Notes: generated by a model not told the origin, from the sequence alone. A stretch of 42,975 bases of DNA from JAYWGN01 sp043778255 (GCA_043778255.1 JAYWGN010000016.1:1-42975); one strand, 5' to 3'; shown: positions 8,378 to 17,191, counted from the stretch's first letter. A program made the numbers and translations.

Positions 8378-8399
8378 CCCATAACAAAAAAATAAAACT

Positions 8400-8921
8400 A
8401 TGGGCAACCTCAAATATATTGCACTCAATATGGTATTGCTTTGCTGCGTAACATTTTGCGAAGCACAAACCCAAAAAACCGATACCATAAAGTTTGTATA
8501 TACCAAATATACTACCGCACAACTGCTACCCAAAGCCTTTACATTTGTAACCCAAACCACCACCGTAACCGATGTATTGGCTAACCTTAAAACTGCAAAA
8601 TACCAAACCCTTAAAGACAAAACATTTGTAATAAGCCTGTTTGATGCCGATAATAAACGAATAAATTATATACTTACAGGCAGCAGCAATAATAATATTA
8701 TAACCCAACTTCGTATTAACTGTAGCCAAGTGGAACTAGCAAAACTTATGCCCTACATTGGCACAGCTAATTATAATAATAGCAATAATACCTACTGGCT
8801 ATTACAAACCAAAAATGGGGAACGGTTGGTAATAAAACAATCCCTTATTGGCAACTTTGCTGCTGTTACTATTAGCATACATCCCAAAGCATACACATTG
8901 GAACCTACGGTGCCCAACTGA
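8400..8921 (+). CDS. Secreted protein of unknown function
   Basis: 173 residues with a signal peptide (hydrophobic 6-18, cleavage after ..FCEAQ near 23). The mature protein is beta-rich and Thr/Asn-rich, with no cysteines apart from one in NCSQVE. I see no motif that allows a family call. It has its own promoter match and is followed 68 bases later by grpE on the same strand, so partial read-through is possible. Confidence 0.7.
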   Translation: MGNLKYIALNMVLLCCVTFCEAQTQKTDTIKFVYTKYTTAQLLPKAFTFVTQTTTVTDVLANLKTAKYQTLKDKTFVISLFDADNKRINYILTGSSNNNIITQLRINCSQVELAKLMPYIGTANYNNSNNTYWLLQTKNGERLVIKQSLIGNFAAVTISIHPKAYTLEPTVPN

Positions 8922-8989
8922 CAATTTGTACCTACTATAGCCTTTGGCTAAAAAATTGAAACTATACCTACACAAAAAAAAATAAGCTT

Positions 8990-9562
8990 ATGGAACCTAT
9001 AACACCCGAACAAGATATAATAACTGACAATACTGCACCCGACGATATTAATATAAATGCCGATGACAGTGCAGCAGGTACCAACCACCTTAACGAGGCC
9101 GTGGCCGAAGAAGATGCAATGGAAAAATTGCAAACCGAACTTGATGAGCAAAAGGATAAATACTTACGACTAGTAGCAGAATTTGACAACTTTAGACGAC
9201 GTACAGCCAAAGAAAAACTAGACCTTATACAAACTGGTGGCAAAGATGTAATATTAGCCATGCTTGAGGTACTTGACGATGCCGAAAGAGCCGAAACACA
9301 ACTGCAAAAAAGTGACGATGTTGCCGTAATTAAAGAGGGTATTAGTTTGGTATTTGCCAAATTAAAAACCACCTTACTAGCCAAAGGTGTAAAAGAAATA
9401 GAAAGCATTGGCAAACCCTTTGATGTAGAACTACACGAAGCCATAACCGATATACCTGCAGCAACCGAAGCACAAAAAGATACTGTAATAGACCAAATAC
9501 AAAAAGGATATTACCTCAACGACAAATTGATAAGGTTTGCAAAAGTAGTGGTGGGGAAGTAA
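8990..9562 (+). CDS. grpE: GrpE, nucleotide exchange factor of DnaK
   Basis: 190 residues. A long acidic N-terminal tail (1-45) precedes a coiled-coil (LQTELDEQKDKYLRLVAEFDNFRRRTAKE, read as a helix around residues 45-75) and the C-terminal beta domain ending GYYLNDKLIRFAKVVVGK, close to the family signature G-Y-x-L-x-x-x-(L/V)-(I/L)-R-x-A-x-V. GrpE releases ADP from DnaK so the chaperone cycle can restart. It forms a pair with dnaJ downstream, separated by 159 bases filled with inverted repeats; dnaK is not in the window. Confidence 0.95.
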   Translation: MEPITPEQDIITDNTAPDDININADDSAAGTNHLNEAVAEEDAMEKLQTELDEQKDKYLRLVAEFDNFRRRTAKEKLDLIQTGGKDVILAMLEVLDDAERAETQLQKSDDVAVIKEGISLVFAKLKTTLLAKGVKEIESIGKPFDVELHEAITDIPAATEAQKDTVIDQIQKGYYLNDKLIRFAKVVVGK

Positions 9563-9713
9563 TTTGATAATACTATAATTTGATAATTTGATAACTGGAG
9601 AAATTAGGAAATAATTTGATAATAAATAAAATGATAATTTGATAGGTTGAATACAGATAATTTGTTGGGTTATGTAGGGTTATCAAATTATCATATCATC
9701 AAATTATCAAATT
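9561..9713. repeat. Nested AT-rich inverted repeats between grpE and dnaJ
   Basis: The whole gap is built from copies of AATTTGATAA. One perfect 16-base inverted repeat has arms at 9577-9592 and 9698-9713; a second, 14-base one lies inside it at 9631-9644 and 9681-9694. The transcript could fold into a long two-step hairpin just before the dnaJ start. There is no U-run typical of a terminator. Confidence 0.85.
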
Positions 9714-9721
9714 AAAAAAAC

Positions 9722-10888
9722 ATGAAAAGAGACTTTTACGAAATATTAGGCATTAGCAAAAATGCAAGTACCGATGAGATAAAGAAGGCTTATCGCAAAA
9801 TTGCCATGCAATACCACCCCGATAGAAACCCTGGCAACAAGGAGGCCGAAGAAAAATTTAAAGAAGCAGCCGAAGCTTACGAAATACTAAGCGATAACGA
9901 TAAAAAAAGCCAATACGATAGGTTTGGGCATGCTGCATTTAGCGGTGGTGCTGGCCAAAGCAACCGTGGTGGCGGTATGGATATGAACGATATATTTAGC
10001 CAATTTGGCGATATATTTGGCGATGGTGGTGGCGGTGGTTTTGGTAGTTTTTTTGGTGGCCAAAGCCGTGGTGGTGGTGGGCGCCGTGCCACAGGTGTAA
10101 GGGGTAGCAGCATACGTATAAAGCTTAAACTCAACTTTGAAGAAATAGCCAAAGGTGCTAACAAAACTGTAAAGGTAAAAAAACACATAGTTTGTACCAC
10201 TTGTGATGGTAGCGGTGCTAAAGATAAAAATAGTGTACAAACCTGCTCCACTTGCCAAGGGCAAGGGCAGGTAAAAAAAGTAACCAATACCTTTATTGGA
10301 CAAATGCAAACTGTAGCAACTTGCCCTACTTGCAGCGGTGCAGGTACTACCATTACCAACAAATGTACAGTATGCAAAGGCGATGGCAGAGTGTATGGCG
10401 AAGAAACGGTAAATATAGATATACCAGCTGGAGTACAAGAAGGTATGCAGCTTAATGTACAAGGCAAAGGCAATGCAGGTGAACGTGGTGGTGGTGCCGG
10501 CGACCTTATAGTATTAATAGAAGAAGAACAACATGCCGAGCTACACCGTGAGGGCTTAAATGTAGCTTACGATTTGCATATAACCTTTACCGATGCAGTG
10601 TTTGGCACACAAATAGAAGTGCCAACAATAGATGGTAGAGCCAAAATAAAAATACCAGCAGGTACACAAAGTGGCAAAGTATTTAGGCTTAAAGGCAAGG
10701 GTTTTCCTAGTGTAAATAGTTACGAAAAAGGCGACCAACTTATACACATAAATGTATGGACACCACAGCAAGTAAACACCGATGAAAAAGCAATACTTGA
10801 AAAATTAAGCACTAGCAATAACTTTAAACCCAACCCCGAAAAAGACGGCAAAAACTTTTTTGAAAAAATTAGAGATATATTTGGATAG
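9722..10888 (+). CDS. dnaJ: DnaJ (Hsp40), co-chaperone of DnaK
   Basis: 388 residues with full class A architecture. J-domain with HPD at 32-34, a Gly/Phe-rich linker (about 78-125), then four CxxCxGxG zinc repeats (CTTCDGSG, CSTCQGQG, CPTCSGAG, CTVCKGDG), and the C-terminal substrate-binding domains with IDIPAGVQEGMQL and IKIPAGTQSGKVFRLKGKGFP. DnaJ delivers unfolded clients and stimulates DnaK ATP hydrolysis in the cytoplasm. It is transcribed after grpE; the hairpin-rich gap ends 8 bases before its ATG and could affect its translation. Confidence 0.96.
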   Translation: MKRDFYEILGISKNASTDEIKKAYRKIAMQYHPDRNPGNKEAEEKFKEAAEAYEILSDNDKKSQYDRFGHAAFSGGAGQSNRGGGMDMNDIFSQFGDIFGDGGGGGFGSFFGGQSRGGGGRRATGVRGSSIRIKLKLNFEEIAKGANKTVKVKKHIVCTTCDGSGAKDKNSVQTCSTCQGQGQVKKVTNTFIGQMQTVATCPTCSGAGTTITNKCTVCKGDGRVYGEETVNIDIPAGVQEGMQLNVQGKGNAGERGGGAGDLIVLIEEEQHAELHREGLNVAYDLHITFTDAVFGTQIEVPTIDGRAKIKIPAGTQSGKVFRLKGKGFPSVNSYEKGDQLIHINVWTPQQVNTDEKAILEKLSTSNNFKPNPEKDGKNFFEKIRDIFG

Positions 10889-11012
10889 CCATTTTCATAG
10901 TTTTTAATTTTGGGGCTGTCGGCAGCAATAACCTTATTGAGCCACAGTCCACCGCCCATTACATAAGTAAGGAAATTGAGAAATTTTATAGAGACCAAAA
11001 CAATATACTTAA

Positions 11013-11095
11013 TAAGCATCAAATGCCGAATGAATAAACAAATGGTACAATAAGGCGAAGCCGCAATTGGACTATATTGTTTATCATTACGGTAT
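11013..11095 (-). repeat. Dispersed repeat, simple copy
   Basis: Read on the minus strand, this matches 20251-20375 on the plus strand: a block from ATACCG through AATGATAAACAATATAG and GGCTTCGCCTTATTGTAC, then TTTGTTTATTCA, then CGGCATTTGATG. This copy lacks the two 22-base palindromes present in the other copy. It lies in non-coding DNA. Confidence 0.8.
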
Positions 11096-11317
11096 ATGGC
11101 TTCGCCATACGTTATTCCATTAAGCGGTGCAGCCCATGGGCTTTTTGTACATAATTAAGCAATTGATGCATACACCCAAAGCATTACATTTTTTTTTCGG
11201 TAACCATATTTATATACTATTGTAATTATAAATATATGCTTCAGCATTTACCTTTGGTTATAAACAAGTACAGCAACCTACCATTAAACCAATTGAACAA
11301 GACCCAATATAATCACT

Positions 11318-11325
11318 TACATTTG
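11318..11325 (+). promoter_or_regulatory. Promoter of the response regulator gene
   Basis: TACATTTG matches the -7 consensus TAnnTTTG exactly, 26 bases before the ATG at 11352. A TTG at 11293-11295 could serve as the -33 element, 22 bases upstream. Confidence 0.5.
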
Positions 11326-11351
11326 AAATAATATTATTCAATTGCTTACTA

Positions 11352-12005
11352 ATGATTAACATACTAGTTGCCGATGACCACTCCTTATACCTTGAGGGAT
11401 TAATAATGCTACTAGAAAAAAATAAACAGTACCATGTATTAGCCAAAGCCAATAACGGTGCTAATGCCATTACAATGGTAGCCTCAAACCCAGCAGCAGA
11501 GCTACTCCTACTCGATTTGCACCTGCCCGATATGAATGCTTTGGAAATAGTAGAGCAAATTAGAAAATTAAATACCACCATAAAAATAATAATACTTACC
11601 CACCAAAAAGGGAATAGGTATTTACCAAAATTTAAGCAATACAATATATCGGCTTATGTACTTAAAAATATAGAGGTAGTCGAGTTGGTTAACGTAATAA
11701 ATATAGTACTCTCAGGTGGTCAGTTTTACAGCCCCGATATATTTGAAGTAACAAAAGATGAGGACTTTTATTTAAAATCATCGGTTATACATTTTGATAA
11801 AAAAGAAACTCCACAACTTACCACCAGAGAAATAGAAATAGTAAAACTTATATGCCAAGAAAAAAGTAGCAGTGACATAGCCGCCGAACTTTTTATAAGC
11901 ATTGGTACAGTGGACACTCACCGTAAAAACATACTCAACAAACTGGGTGTAACTAGTACCGTAGGCTTGGTAAAATATGCCTTACGCAATAAATGGTTAA
12001 CCTAA
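11352..12005 (+). CDS. NarL/FixJ-family response regulator
   Basis: 217 residues. Receiver domain with the acidic pair D8-D9 (VADDH), phosphoacceptor D55 (LLLLDLHLP), switch Thr in ILTHQ and the conserved Lys in AYVLKN. A LuxR-type HTH follows (about 155-210): LTTREIEIVKLICQEKSS, IAAELFISIGTVDTHRKNILNKLGV. Phosphorylation is expected to drive dimerisation and DNA binding. Its 3' end overlaps by 9 bases the 3' end of the convergent TPR sensor kinase, which makes that kinase the obvious partner. Target genes are unknown. Confidence 0.93.
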   Translation: MINILVADDHSLYLEGLIMLLEKNKQYHVLAKANNGANAITMVASNPAAELLLLDLHLPDMNALEIVEQIRKLNTTIKIIILTHQKGNRYLPKFKQYNISAYVLKNIEVVELVNVINIVLSGGQFYSPDIFEVTKDEDFYLKSSVIHFDKKETPQLTTREIEIVKLICQEKSSSDIAAELFISIGTVDTHRKNILNKLGVTSTVGLVKYALRNKWLT

Positions 12006-14213
12006 ATTAGGCTTTGCTATAAGCACCCTACAACCATAATTACTAATATTTTCAAAACTAAGTTTTAAGCCCAAAGCACTAGCAAATTGCTTACTCACAT
12101 TCATACCTACACCTGTGCCGGTGGCATTGTGTTTGTCTATAGTTGGGTTGTTTAGTTGGGTTAGTAAAGTCTCATTTATTGGGTTGCCTTCGTTATCAAT
12201 AGTTACTGTGGTGTTATTGTTATCCTCATTTATTTTTATACGTATGGCTTTTTTGTTGGGCGAATTTTTAATGGCATTATCTATTATATTTCGTACTATA
12301 AATTTGAACATCATTTCGTCGGTTGTTATTAAATCATTTGCAGTAGCATTGGTTTCTATGGTTATTTCTTTTAGCTCTGCTGGGTTTTTATAAAGGGCAA
12401 TTGTTTCTTCCAATATTTTATTAATATGCACAGCAGTTAGCTTTGGCGATATTTCGTTTTTTTGCACCACTGCCCATTGCAACATATTGTTTAGTAACCC
12501 ATATATTGGCTTTATAGCGTTGCCCATTTTGGTTATCGCATTTTGTGCAGCAGGTGCATCCATTGTAGTAAGGTTACTTTCTAAGGCAGTTTGGTAATTA
12601 AGTACTGCTGTTATCGGGTTCATAAGGTCGTGGCTCATAATGCTAATTAATTGCTCCTTGGTATCGTTGGCTTGTAGTAGGTTGTCTTCACTTTCTATAA
12701 GGTCGGTATTTAGTTGTTTTAGGGTAGTGTTTTGTTTATTAATATTTTCATTTGCCTTGGCTAGGTTAGCATTTATTTTTTGCTTTTGTTGGTATTGCCT
12801 ATATGTTATAAACCCTGCAATAAGTGATACTAAAGCCACAATGCCAAAGCCCCACTTTGTAGCTCTTTCTTTGGTTAGTTTTGCATTAGTAATAAAGGTT
12901 TCGTTGGCATGTTGTACACTATCTGCTACTGCTTTTTTGTCGTAATCAAATTTTAGCGTAGCGGCTATAAATTTCTTTTTATTTTCATCGCTATTTACAC
13001 TATCTCTTATGGTGTAATATTGGTTGTTGTACTCATAAGCCAGTTTATAATTGCCTTTTTTTTGGTATAGCTGTGCCATGTATTTATAGTTATCCAATAT
13101 CAAATCGCCAATGCCTAATTCTTTTGCTAAAACCATGGACCTATTAAAATATTTTTCGGCAGTAGCGAAGTCATTTTTTTGCATATACATTTCGCCAAGG
13201 CTACCACAGGCAATAGCCGTACCGTTTGAGTTTGGGTCTAATTTTTCTTCAATATTAAAGGCTATTAACTCATATTCTAATGCCTTATTGTATTGATTGC
13301 TATGAAAATAATTGTAAGCAATATCACTATATGAAGTAGCTATAAGGCTTGAGTCGCCTATTTGTTTTCGTATTGCTAAGGCTTTAAAATGATAGTCCAA
13401 TGAACATTCATTTTTGGTAGTAATTGGTTCAGCTAATGTTGCAAATTCAGCATCAGTCATATCAAACATAGTGTTAGCTATACGGCCATACATAGTGGCT
13501 TCTTTACTTTTATCTTCTAAGGTTTTGCTTATTACCAATGCTTTTTTTAAGTAACCCATACCCGTTTTGGCATCGCCAAAATTTTTGTAGGCAGTGCCTA
13601 AATTACCGTATGATAGCAGCAGCCCTTCATTATCTTGTAAGGCCTCTCTTATACTTGTAGCTTTAATTCTATACTCAATTTCTTCAGTTCTCTTACCTTG
13701 CTTAGTTAGTACGTTGGCTAGGTTATCGTACTGCCTTGCTATTACTACACTATCGTTGTTTTTAATGGCTATCTCCAATGCTTTTTCGCCATATTTAAGT
13801 GCAGTAGCATAGTCGCTTTTTTCCATGTATATATTGCCTAAGTTGGTGTAGGAGTTGGGCAATTCTTTATTAATATTGTTTGCTAGCCTTACTTTCAAGC
13901 TCATTTCTGCCCAAGTAACTGCACTATCTAATTTCCGCATATTTCTATACACTACACTCAATACATCGTACCCTCTAGCTAGCAATATTGGCTTGTTGGT
14001 TTTATTATTTAAAGCATTTGCCTGTAAGGCATACTGTACACATTTGCTCAACTCTGTATTACGTGTAGCATTAGCCATATTCAAATATATTTTTTGCCGA
14101 AGGCTATCTACCGTTTCTTCATTTATTCGTTTTTGTAGGGAGTCTAATACTCTAGTTTGGGCTGATATAAATAGTGTAATAAAAAGTAAAGCTGCCAATG
14201 TAAAGAGTTGCAT
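11997..14213 (-). CDS. TPR-containing sensor histidine kinase
   Basis: About 738 residues from the ATG at 14213. A longer frame starting with TTG at 14234 is unlikely because that TTG is part of a -7 promoter match. Order: signal peptide (MQLFTLAALLFITLFISAQ), a periplasmic array of about seven TPR-like repeats (residues 30-410), one membrane helix (454-471), a coiled coil, then HisKA with the phosphoacceptor H528 (SIMSHDLMNPITA), N-box NIIDNAIKNS, and G-boxes DNEGNPI and GTGVGMNVSKQF. It probably phosphorylates the convergent NarL-type regulator; the signal sensed by the TPRs is unknown. Confidence 0.92.
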   Translation of the reverse strand: MQLFTLAALLFITLFISAQTRVLDSLQKRINEETVDSLRQKIYLNMANATRNTELSKCVQYALQANALNNKTNKPILLARGYDVLSVVYRNMRKLDSAVTWAEMSLKVRLANNINKELPNSYTNLGNIYMEKSDYATALKYGEKALEIAIKNNDSVVIARQYDNLANVLTKQGKRTEEIEYRIKATSIREALQDNEGLLLSYGNLGTAYKNFGDAKTGMGYLKKALVISKTLEDKSKEATMYGRIANTMFDMTDAEFATLAEPITTKNECSLDYHFKALAIRKQIGDSSLIATSYSDIAYNYFHSNQYNKALEYELIAFNIEEKLDPNSNGTAIACGSLGEMYMQKNDFATAEKYFNRSMVLAKELGIGDLILDNYKYMAQLYQKKGNYKLAYEYNNQYYTIRDSVNSDENKKKFIAATLKFDYDKKAVADSVQHANETFITNAKLTKERATKWGFGIVALVSLIAGFITYRQYQQKQKINANLAKANENINKQNTTLKQLNTDLIESEDNLLQANDTKEQLISIMSHDLMNPITAVLNYQTALESNLTTMDAPAAQNAITKMGNAIKPIYGLLNNMLQWAVVQKNEISPKLTAVHINKILEETIALYKNPAELKEITIETNATANDLITTDEMMFKFIVRNIIDNAIKNSPNKKAIRIKINEDNNNTTVTIDNEGNPINETLLTQLNNPTIDKHNATGTGVGMNVSKQFASALGLKLSFENISNYGCRVLIAKPNLG

Positions 14214-14231
14214 AGTGGTAGTTAGTTTACT

Positions 14232-14239
14232 CAAATATA
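14232..14239 (-). promoter_or_regulatory. -7 promoter element of the sensor kinase gene
   Basis: On the minus strand this reads TATATTTG, an exact TAnnTTTG match, 18 bases before the kinase ATG at 14213. It supports that start rather than the TTG inside the element. Confidence 0.5.
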
Positions 14240-14284
14240 CCTATTTACAGTATTGTTTTCTGTTTTAAATTATGTTTTTTTTGC

Positions 14285-14428
14285 ATTAATAAAATTGTAG
14301 TACTAAAAACATTAGTTGTAAATAATACTGTACAATTTAATATTAGTAACCTTGCCAATGGTATGTATTTGGTAAAATACAATGACGGTATAAATATAAC
14401 AACACAAAAACTAATCAAAAACCAATAA
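14285..14428 (+). pseudogene. Relic of a type IX secretion C-terminal sorting domain
   Basis: A 47-codon frame ending at TAA 14426-14428 reads, in pieces, VVNNTVQFNISNLANGMY then LVKYNDGINITTQKLIKNQ. This is the classic end of T9SS type A sorting domains (..FDVSNLxxGxYxVKxxxGxxxxTxKxxKx). There is no ATG start in frame and no upstream protein, only the 5' region of the kinase gene on the other strand. It is best read as the remaining 3' end of a secreted-protein gene lost by deletion. The OmpA-family gene starts 29 bases downstream. Confidence 0.72.
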
Positions 14429-14457
14429 ACTTTAATTAACACTCAAAACAAAAAACC

Positions 14458-15822
14458 ATGAAAAAGTTACTCACTATTTTATTTTTCACACTAATAAGCA
14501 ATACCATTTTTGCACAAAGTGCAATACAAAAAATAAAAGATAAAGCCAACGCCAAGCTAGAAGAAACTAAAGAAAAAGCAAAGTTAAAAGCTAATACCAA
14601 AATAGATACTAAAATAGATAACACCCTTGACAAAGGTGTAAATGCACCTGAAAATGCAGTAAATAAAACTAAAGAAAAAGGTAAAAATAAAAAAGCAGCA
14701 AAGGCTACTGAACCTGAGGTGCTAAAAGAAGAAAATATAGAAGTAGAACAAAAAGTTGCAGTAACTGCTGATATAAATGAAGCAAAAAACAGTATGCCAA
14801 CCGAGGCTAAACTGTACAGTAAATTTGACTTTGTACCTGCCGATAGTACCATATTGTACGATGACCTCAGCAATGAAACTACCGATGAAATACCAAGCAA
14901 ATGGAAAGTATATAGCGGCAGAGTTGAAGTAAAACAATTAGGCAACGAAAAAATAATACAAATACCAGGTAGCGAAACAAATAGCAATACTTCATCTTTT
15001 GCCCCAAGGTTTAAAACTGATGCACCGTACTTGCCTTATAGGTTTACAGCCGAGTTTGATATGTACTTTAAATACAACGAAAACCTTACACCTGGCAATA
15101 TTAGCATTGGCTTTTGCAAACCCGATGAGTCGGGCAATTTTTATAGCGAAAATTGTAATGATGCTACACTTGGCAACTTAAAAGAACCCTTACAATTTTA
15201 CGATAATGGCGAACTCAACAAAATAAAATTTGGCAGTTTTACAGGGCAGTTTAGCGATGTAGAAAAACTAAAAAATACTTGGGTACATATATCCATAGCC
15301 GTTACCGAAAAAAGTATGAAAGTGTATTACAATAACGAAAGGGTATTAAATGCACAAATGGACGAAAGCCGAGCCAATGCATTTGCATTTAGTATGCAAA
15401 ACTACAACGATGTGTACCTCAAAAATATTCGCCTTGCAGCAGGTGGTAGAGATCCTTACAAGCAAACTACAATTACGGGTAAGTTTGTAGCAAGAGGCTT
15501 AAAGTTTGAAACGGGTAAAGCCACCCTAAAGCCAGAAAGCATAAGTGAATTGAATAGAATAGTAAAGCTAATGACAGAACACCCGGAGCTAAAATTTGAA
15601 ATTGGCGGCCATGCCAGTAAAAGCGGTAATGCTACTGATGCCAACAACCAAACCCTAAGCGAAGCAAGGGCAAAAACTGTAATGGCAAAATTAATAGAAA
15701 TGGGCATAGCCGCTACAAAGCTTACTGCCAAAGGCTATGGCGATAAAAGCCCTATTGATAGCAATGCATCTGCCGAAGGCAAAATAAATAACCAACGAGT
15801 GGAGTTGAAAACAATTAAGTAA
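14458..15822 (+). CDS. OmpA-family outer-membrane protein
   Basis: 454 residues. Signal peptide (1-20, ..TIFAQ), then a Lys/Glu/Ala-rich helical region (22-100), a beta-sandwich region resembling a concanavalin/LamG-like fold (about 125-325), and a C-terminal OmpA domain (about 345-454): GLKFETGKATLKPES, GGHASKSG, NQTLSEARAKTVMAKL, KGYGDKSPI, NNQRVEL. OmpA domains hold peptidoglycan through a conserved Asp and Arg. The Arg is present in SEARA, but the usual GHTD reads GHAS, so the Asp is missing and binding may be weak. It heads a plus-strand cluster of three envelope genes. Confidence 0.88.
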   Translation: MKKLLTILFFTLISNTIFAQSAIQKIKDKANAKLEETKEKAKLKANTKIDTKIDNTLDKGVNAPENAVNKTKEKGKNKKAAKATEPEVLKEENIEVEQKVAVTADINEAKNSMPTEAKLYSKFDFVPADSTILYDDLSNETTDEIPSKWKVYSGRVEVKQLGNEKIIQIPGSETNSNTSSFAPRFKTDAPYLPYRFTAEFDMYFKYNENLTPGNISIGFCKPDESGNFYSENCNDATLGNLKEPLQFYDNGELNKIKFGSFTGQFSDVEKLKNTWVHISIAVTEKSMKVYYNNERVLNAQMDESRANAFAFSMQNYNDVYLKNIRLAAGGRDPYKQTTITGKFVARGLKFETGKATLKPESISELNRIVKLMTEHPELKFEIGGHASKSGNATDANNQTLSEARAKTVMAKLIEMGIAATKLTAKGYGDKSPIDSNASAEGKINNQRVELKTIK

Positions 15823-15841
15823 AAAAATAACCCAACTAATA

Positions 15842-16321
15842 ATGTTAAAATTTATGAAATTATTACTTTCTATACTTTTTGTTTGTTTGATTGCAAAACC
15901 AATATTGGCGCAAGTAACAGAACCAGAACCATACATAAAAAAATCGTTCTGTATAATTCTAAGTACCAAAAGCTATACCGAAGCCGATAAAGTGGCTCAA
16001 CAAGCAGCTAAAAAACTAAATGTAAAATTAGATTATCGCAACCTTGAACCCAACAAAAAAATTGGACTCACTCTACCAAAAGATACGGAAGACCCTGAGG
16101 CATCGTACCCATTTTATTATGCCCGAGGCAGATTCGATAATGGCAATTATATAAGCATAGAATATAGTAATGCTTATGTAGGTTTTGCCAAAGGCTACTA
16201 TATTGTAATAGCATCAAGTGGCGATATTGCTGCAGTTAAAAAAGACGCCATAGCAGCAAGGAAATATTACAAACAAGCTTATGTAAAAAACACCAAAGTA
16301 TATGTAGGCTGTATGCACTAA
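15842..16321 (+). CDS. Small secreted protein with SPOR-like features
   Basis: 159 residues (or 155 if the ATG at 15854 is used; both give a signal peptide ending ..PILAQ). The mature part has KKSFCIILSTKSYTEADKVAQQAA near its start and GYYIVIASSGDIAAVKKDAIAARKYYKQAYVKN-type spacing at the end. That beta-alpha-beta pattern resembles sporulation-related-repeat (SPOR) domains that bind glycan, but similarity is weak. It starts 19 bases after the OmpA-family gene and is probably co-transcribed with it. Confidence 0.7.
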   Translation: MLKFMKLLLSILFVCLIAKPILAQVTEPEPYIKKSFCIILSTKSYTEADKVAQQAAKKLNVKLDYRNLEPNKKIGLTLPKDTEDPEASYPFYYARGRFDNGNYISIEYSNAYVGFAKGYYIVIASSGDIAAVKKDAIAARKYYKQAYVKNTKVYVGCMH

Positions 16322-16342
16322 TTATTTAACAAGCATAAAAAC

Positions 16343-17116
16343 ATGAAAAAATTAATAACCTTTACTATTTTACTTATTGCTAATACATTTGCAAATGCCC
16401 AAACCATACCAGCCACCGCCAATGCTTGGGTGGCTAAAGAAAAAAAAATGTGTAAAGTAGCAGCAAAAGATTACAGCACCACTACTGCTGCTAACGATTT
16501 AGATTTTAGTACTATATTGTTGGGCGAAAATAAATACGATAATTTTTTGGGTTTTATTGGTAGCAATAAACAACGCTTACAGTTGCACATAACAAGTGTA
16601 CGTAAAGACTATACCAGAAAAGGTGTGTACCTAGTACAAGGCAAAAGTTTGGTAAAAGGCAACCTATGTGTATTTGATGGGTTTATAATTATAGCTGGTT
16701 TATTTAAAGCCACACCGCTAAATTATGGTGGTGGCACTCCTAAAGAAATGGGATTACTTACCGCAGCTTATTATTTTAATGAAGATGCTTCGCAAAAAAG
16801 TACCGGACACTTTGAAGGTGTATGTATGTACAAATGGGAAATAACACAAGATGGTGAACTTAAAATTAATGATAATGAAGCAGATGGAGATGGATATTAC
16901 AATAACCAATACGTTGGTATATGGCAAAGCTATACTACCAAAGTAAAAAGGCCTTGTAACTGGGGCGAAAACCGCATACCACTCTGTGGCGATTTAGATA
17001 AAGGCGAATACAATTTTGAACCTGCAAAAAAGTACTTACCATTTGGGTGGCAAACATACCTAAATGAACGTAACGAAAACCCCAATAATGGTGAAGTTAC
17101 AATGTGGTGGGAGTAA
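16343..17116 (+). CDS. Secreted protein of unknown function
   Basis: 257 residues with a clear signal peptide (1-19, ..FANAQ). The mature part has five cysteines, a run of Gly/Tyr-rich beta segments, an acidic DNEADGDGYYNN stretch and ends in MWWE. I do not recognise a family. It follows the SPOR-like gene by 21 bases and completes a cluster of three exported proteins, so it may act in the same envelope process as the OmpA-family protein. Confidence 0.72.
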   Translation: MKKLITFTILLIANTFANAQTIPATANAWVAKEKKMCKVAAKDYSTTTAANDLDFSTILLGENKYDNFLGFIGSNKQRLQLHITSVRKDYTRKGVYLVQGKSLVKGNLCVFDGFIIIAGLFKATPLNYGGGTPKEMGLLTAAYYFNEDASQKSTGHFEGVCMYKWEITQDGELKINDNEADGDGYYNNQYVGIWQSYTTKVKRPCNWGENRIPLCGDLDKGEYNFEPAKKYLPFGWQTYLNERNENPNNGEVTMWWE

Positions 17117-17191
17117 AGTTTACAACAGTTTTTTTTATTATAAAATTATTACCAATTTATTTGTCGTATTTATAAAACCAATAATCAAACT

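Larger units (their letters stand above)
10889..11351. other. Intergenic region with a dispersed repeat and hairpins
   Basis: 463 bases without a supported gene. The left part (10889-11012) is unassigned. 11013-11095 is a repeat shared with the disrupted MNT gene. A perfect TATGGC/GCCATA hairpin with a TTC loop sits at 11095-11109. The right part is AT-rich and ends in the promoter of the response regulator (11318-11325). Confidence 0.6.

Noticed and set aside
9877..10473. Two long minus-strand frames (about 190-198 codons) opposite dnaJ
   Set aside because: They arise from the Gly-rich and Cys-rich codons of dnaJ read in reverse; the products are Pro/Thr-rich and implausible.
10720..11022. 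100-codon minus-strand frame at the 3' end of dnaJ
   Set aside because: Its start lies at the dispersed repeat and its second half is antisense to dnaJ. The part in the gap (reading VMGGGLWLNKVIAADS) could be a gene relic, but I could not connect it to a family.
11997..14234. Kinase start at the TTG at 14234
   Set aside because: The TTG falls within the TATATTTG promoter element; the ATG at 14213 directly precedes a good signal peptide.
14245..14442. 65-codon minus-strand frame
   Set aside because: It is antisense to the T9SS sorting-domain relic, which gives a far better family match on the plus strand.
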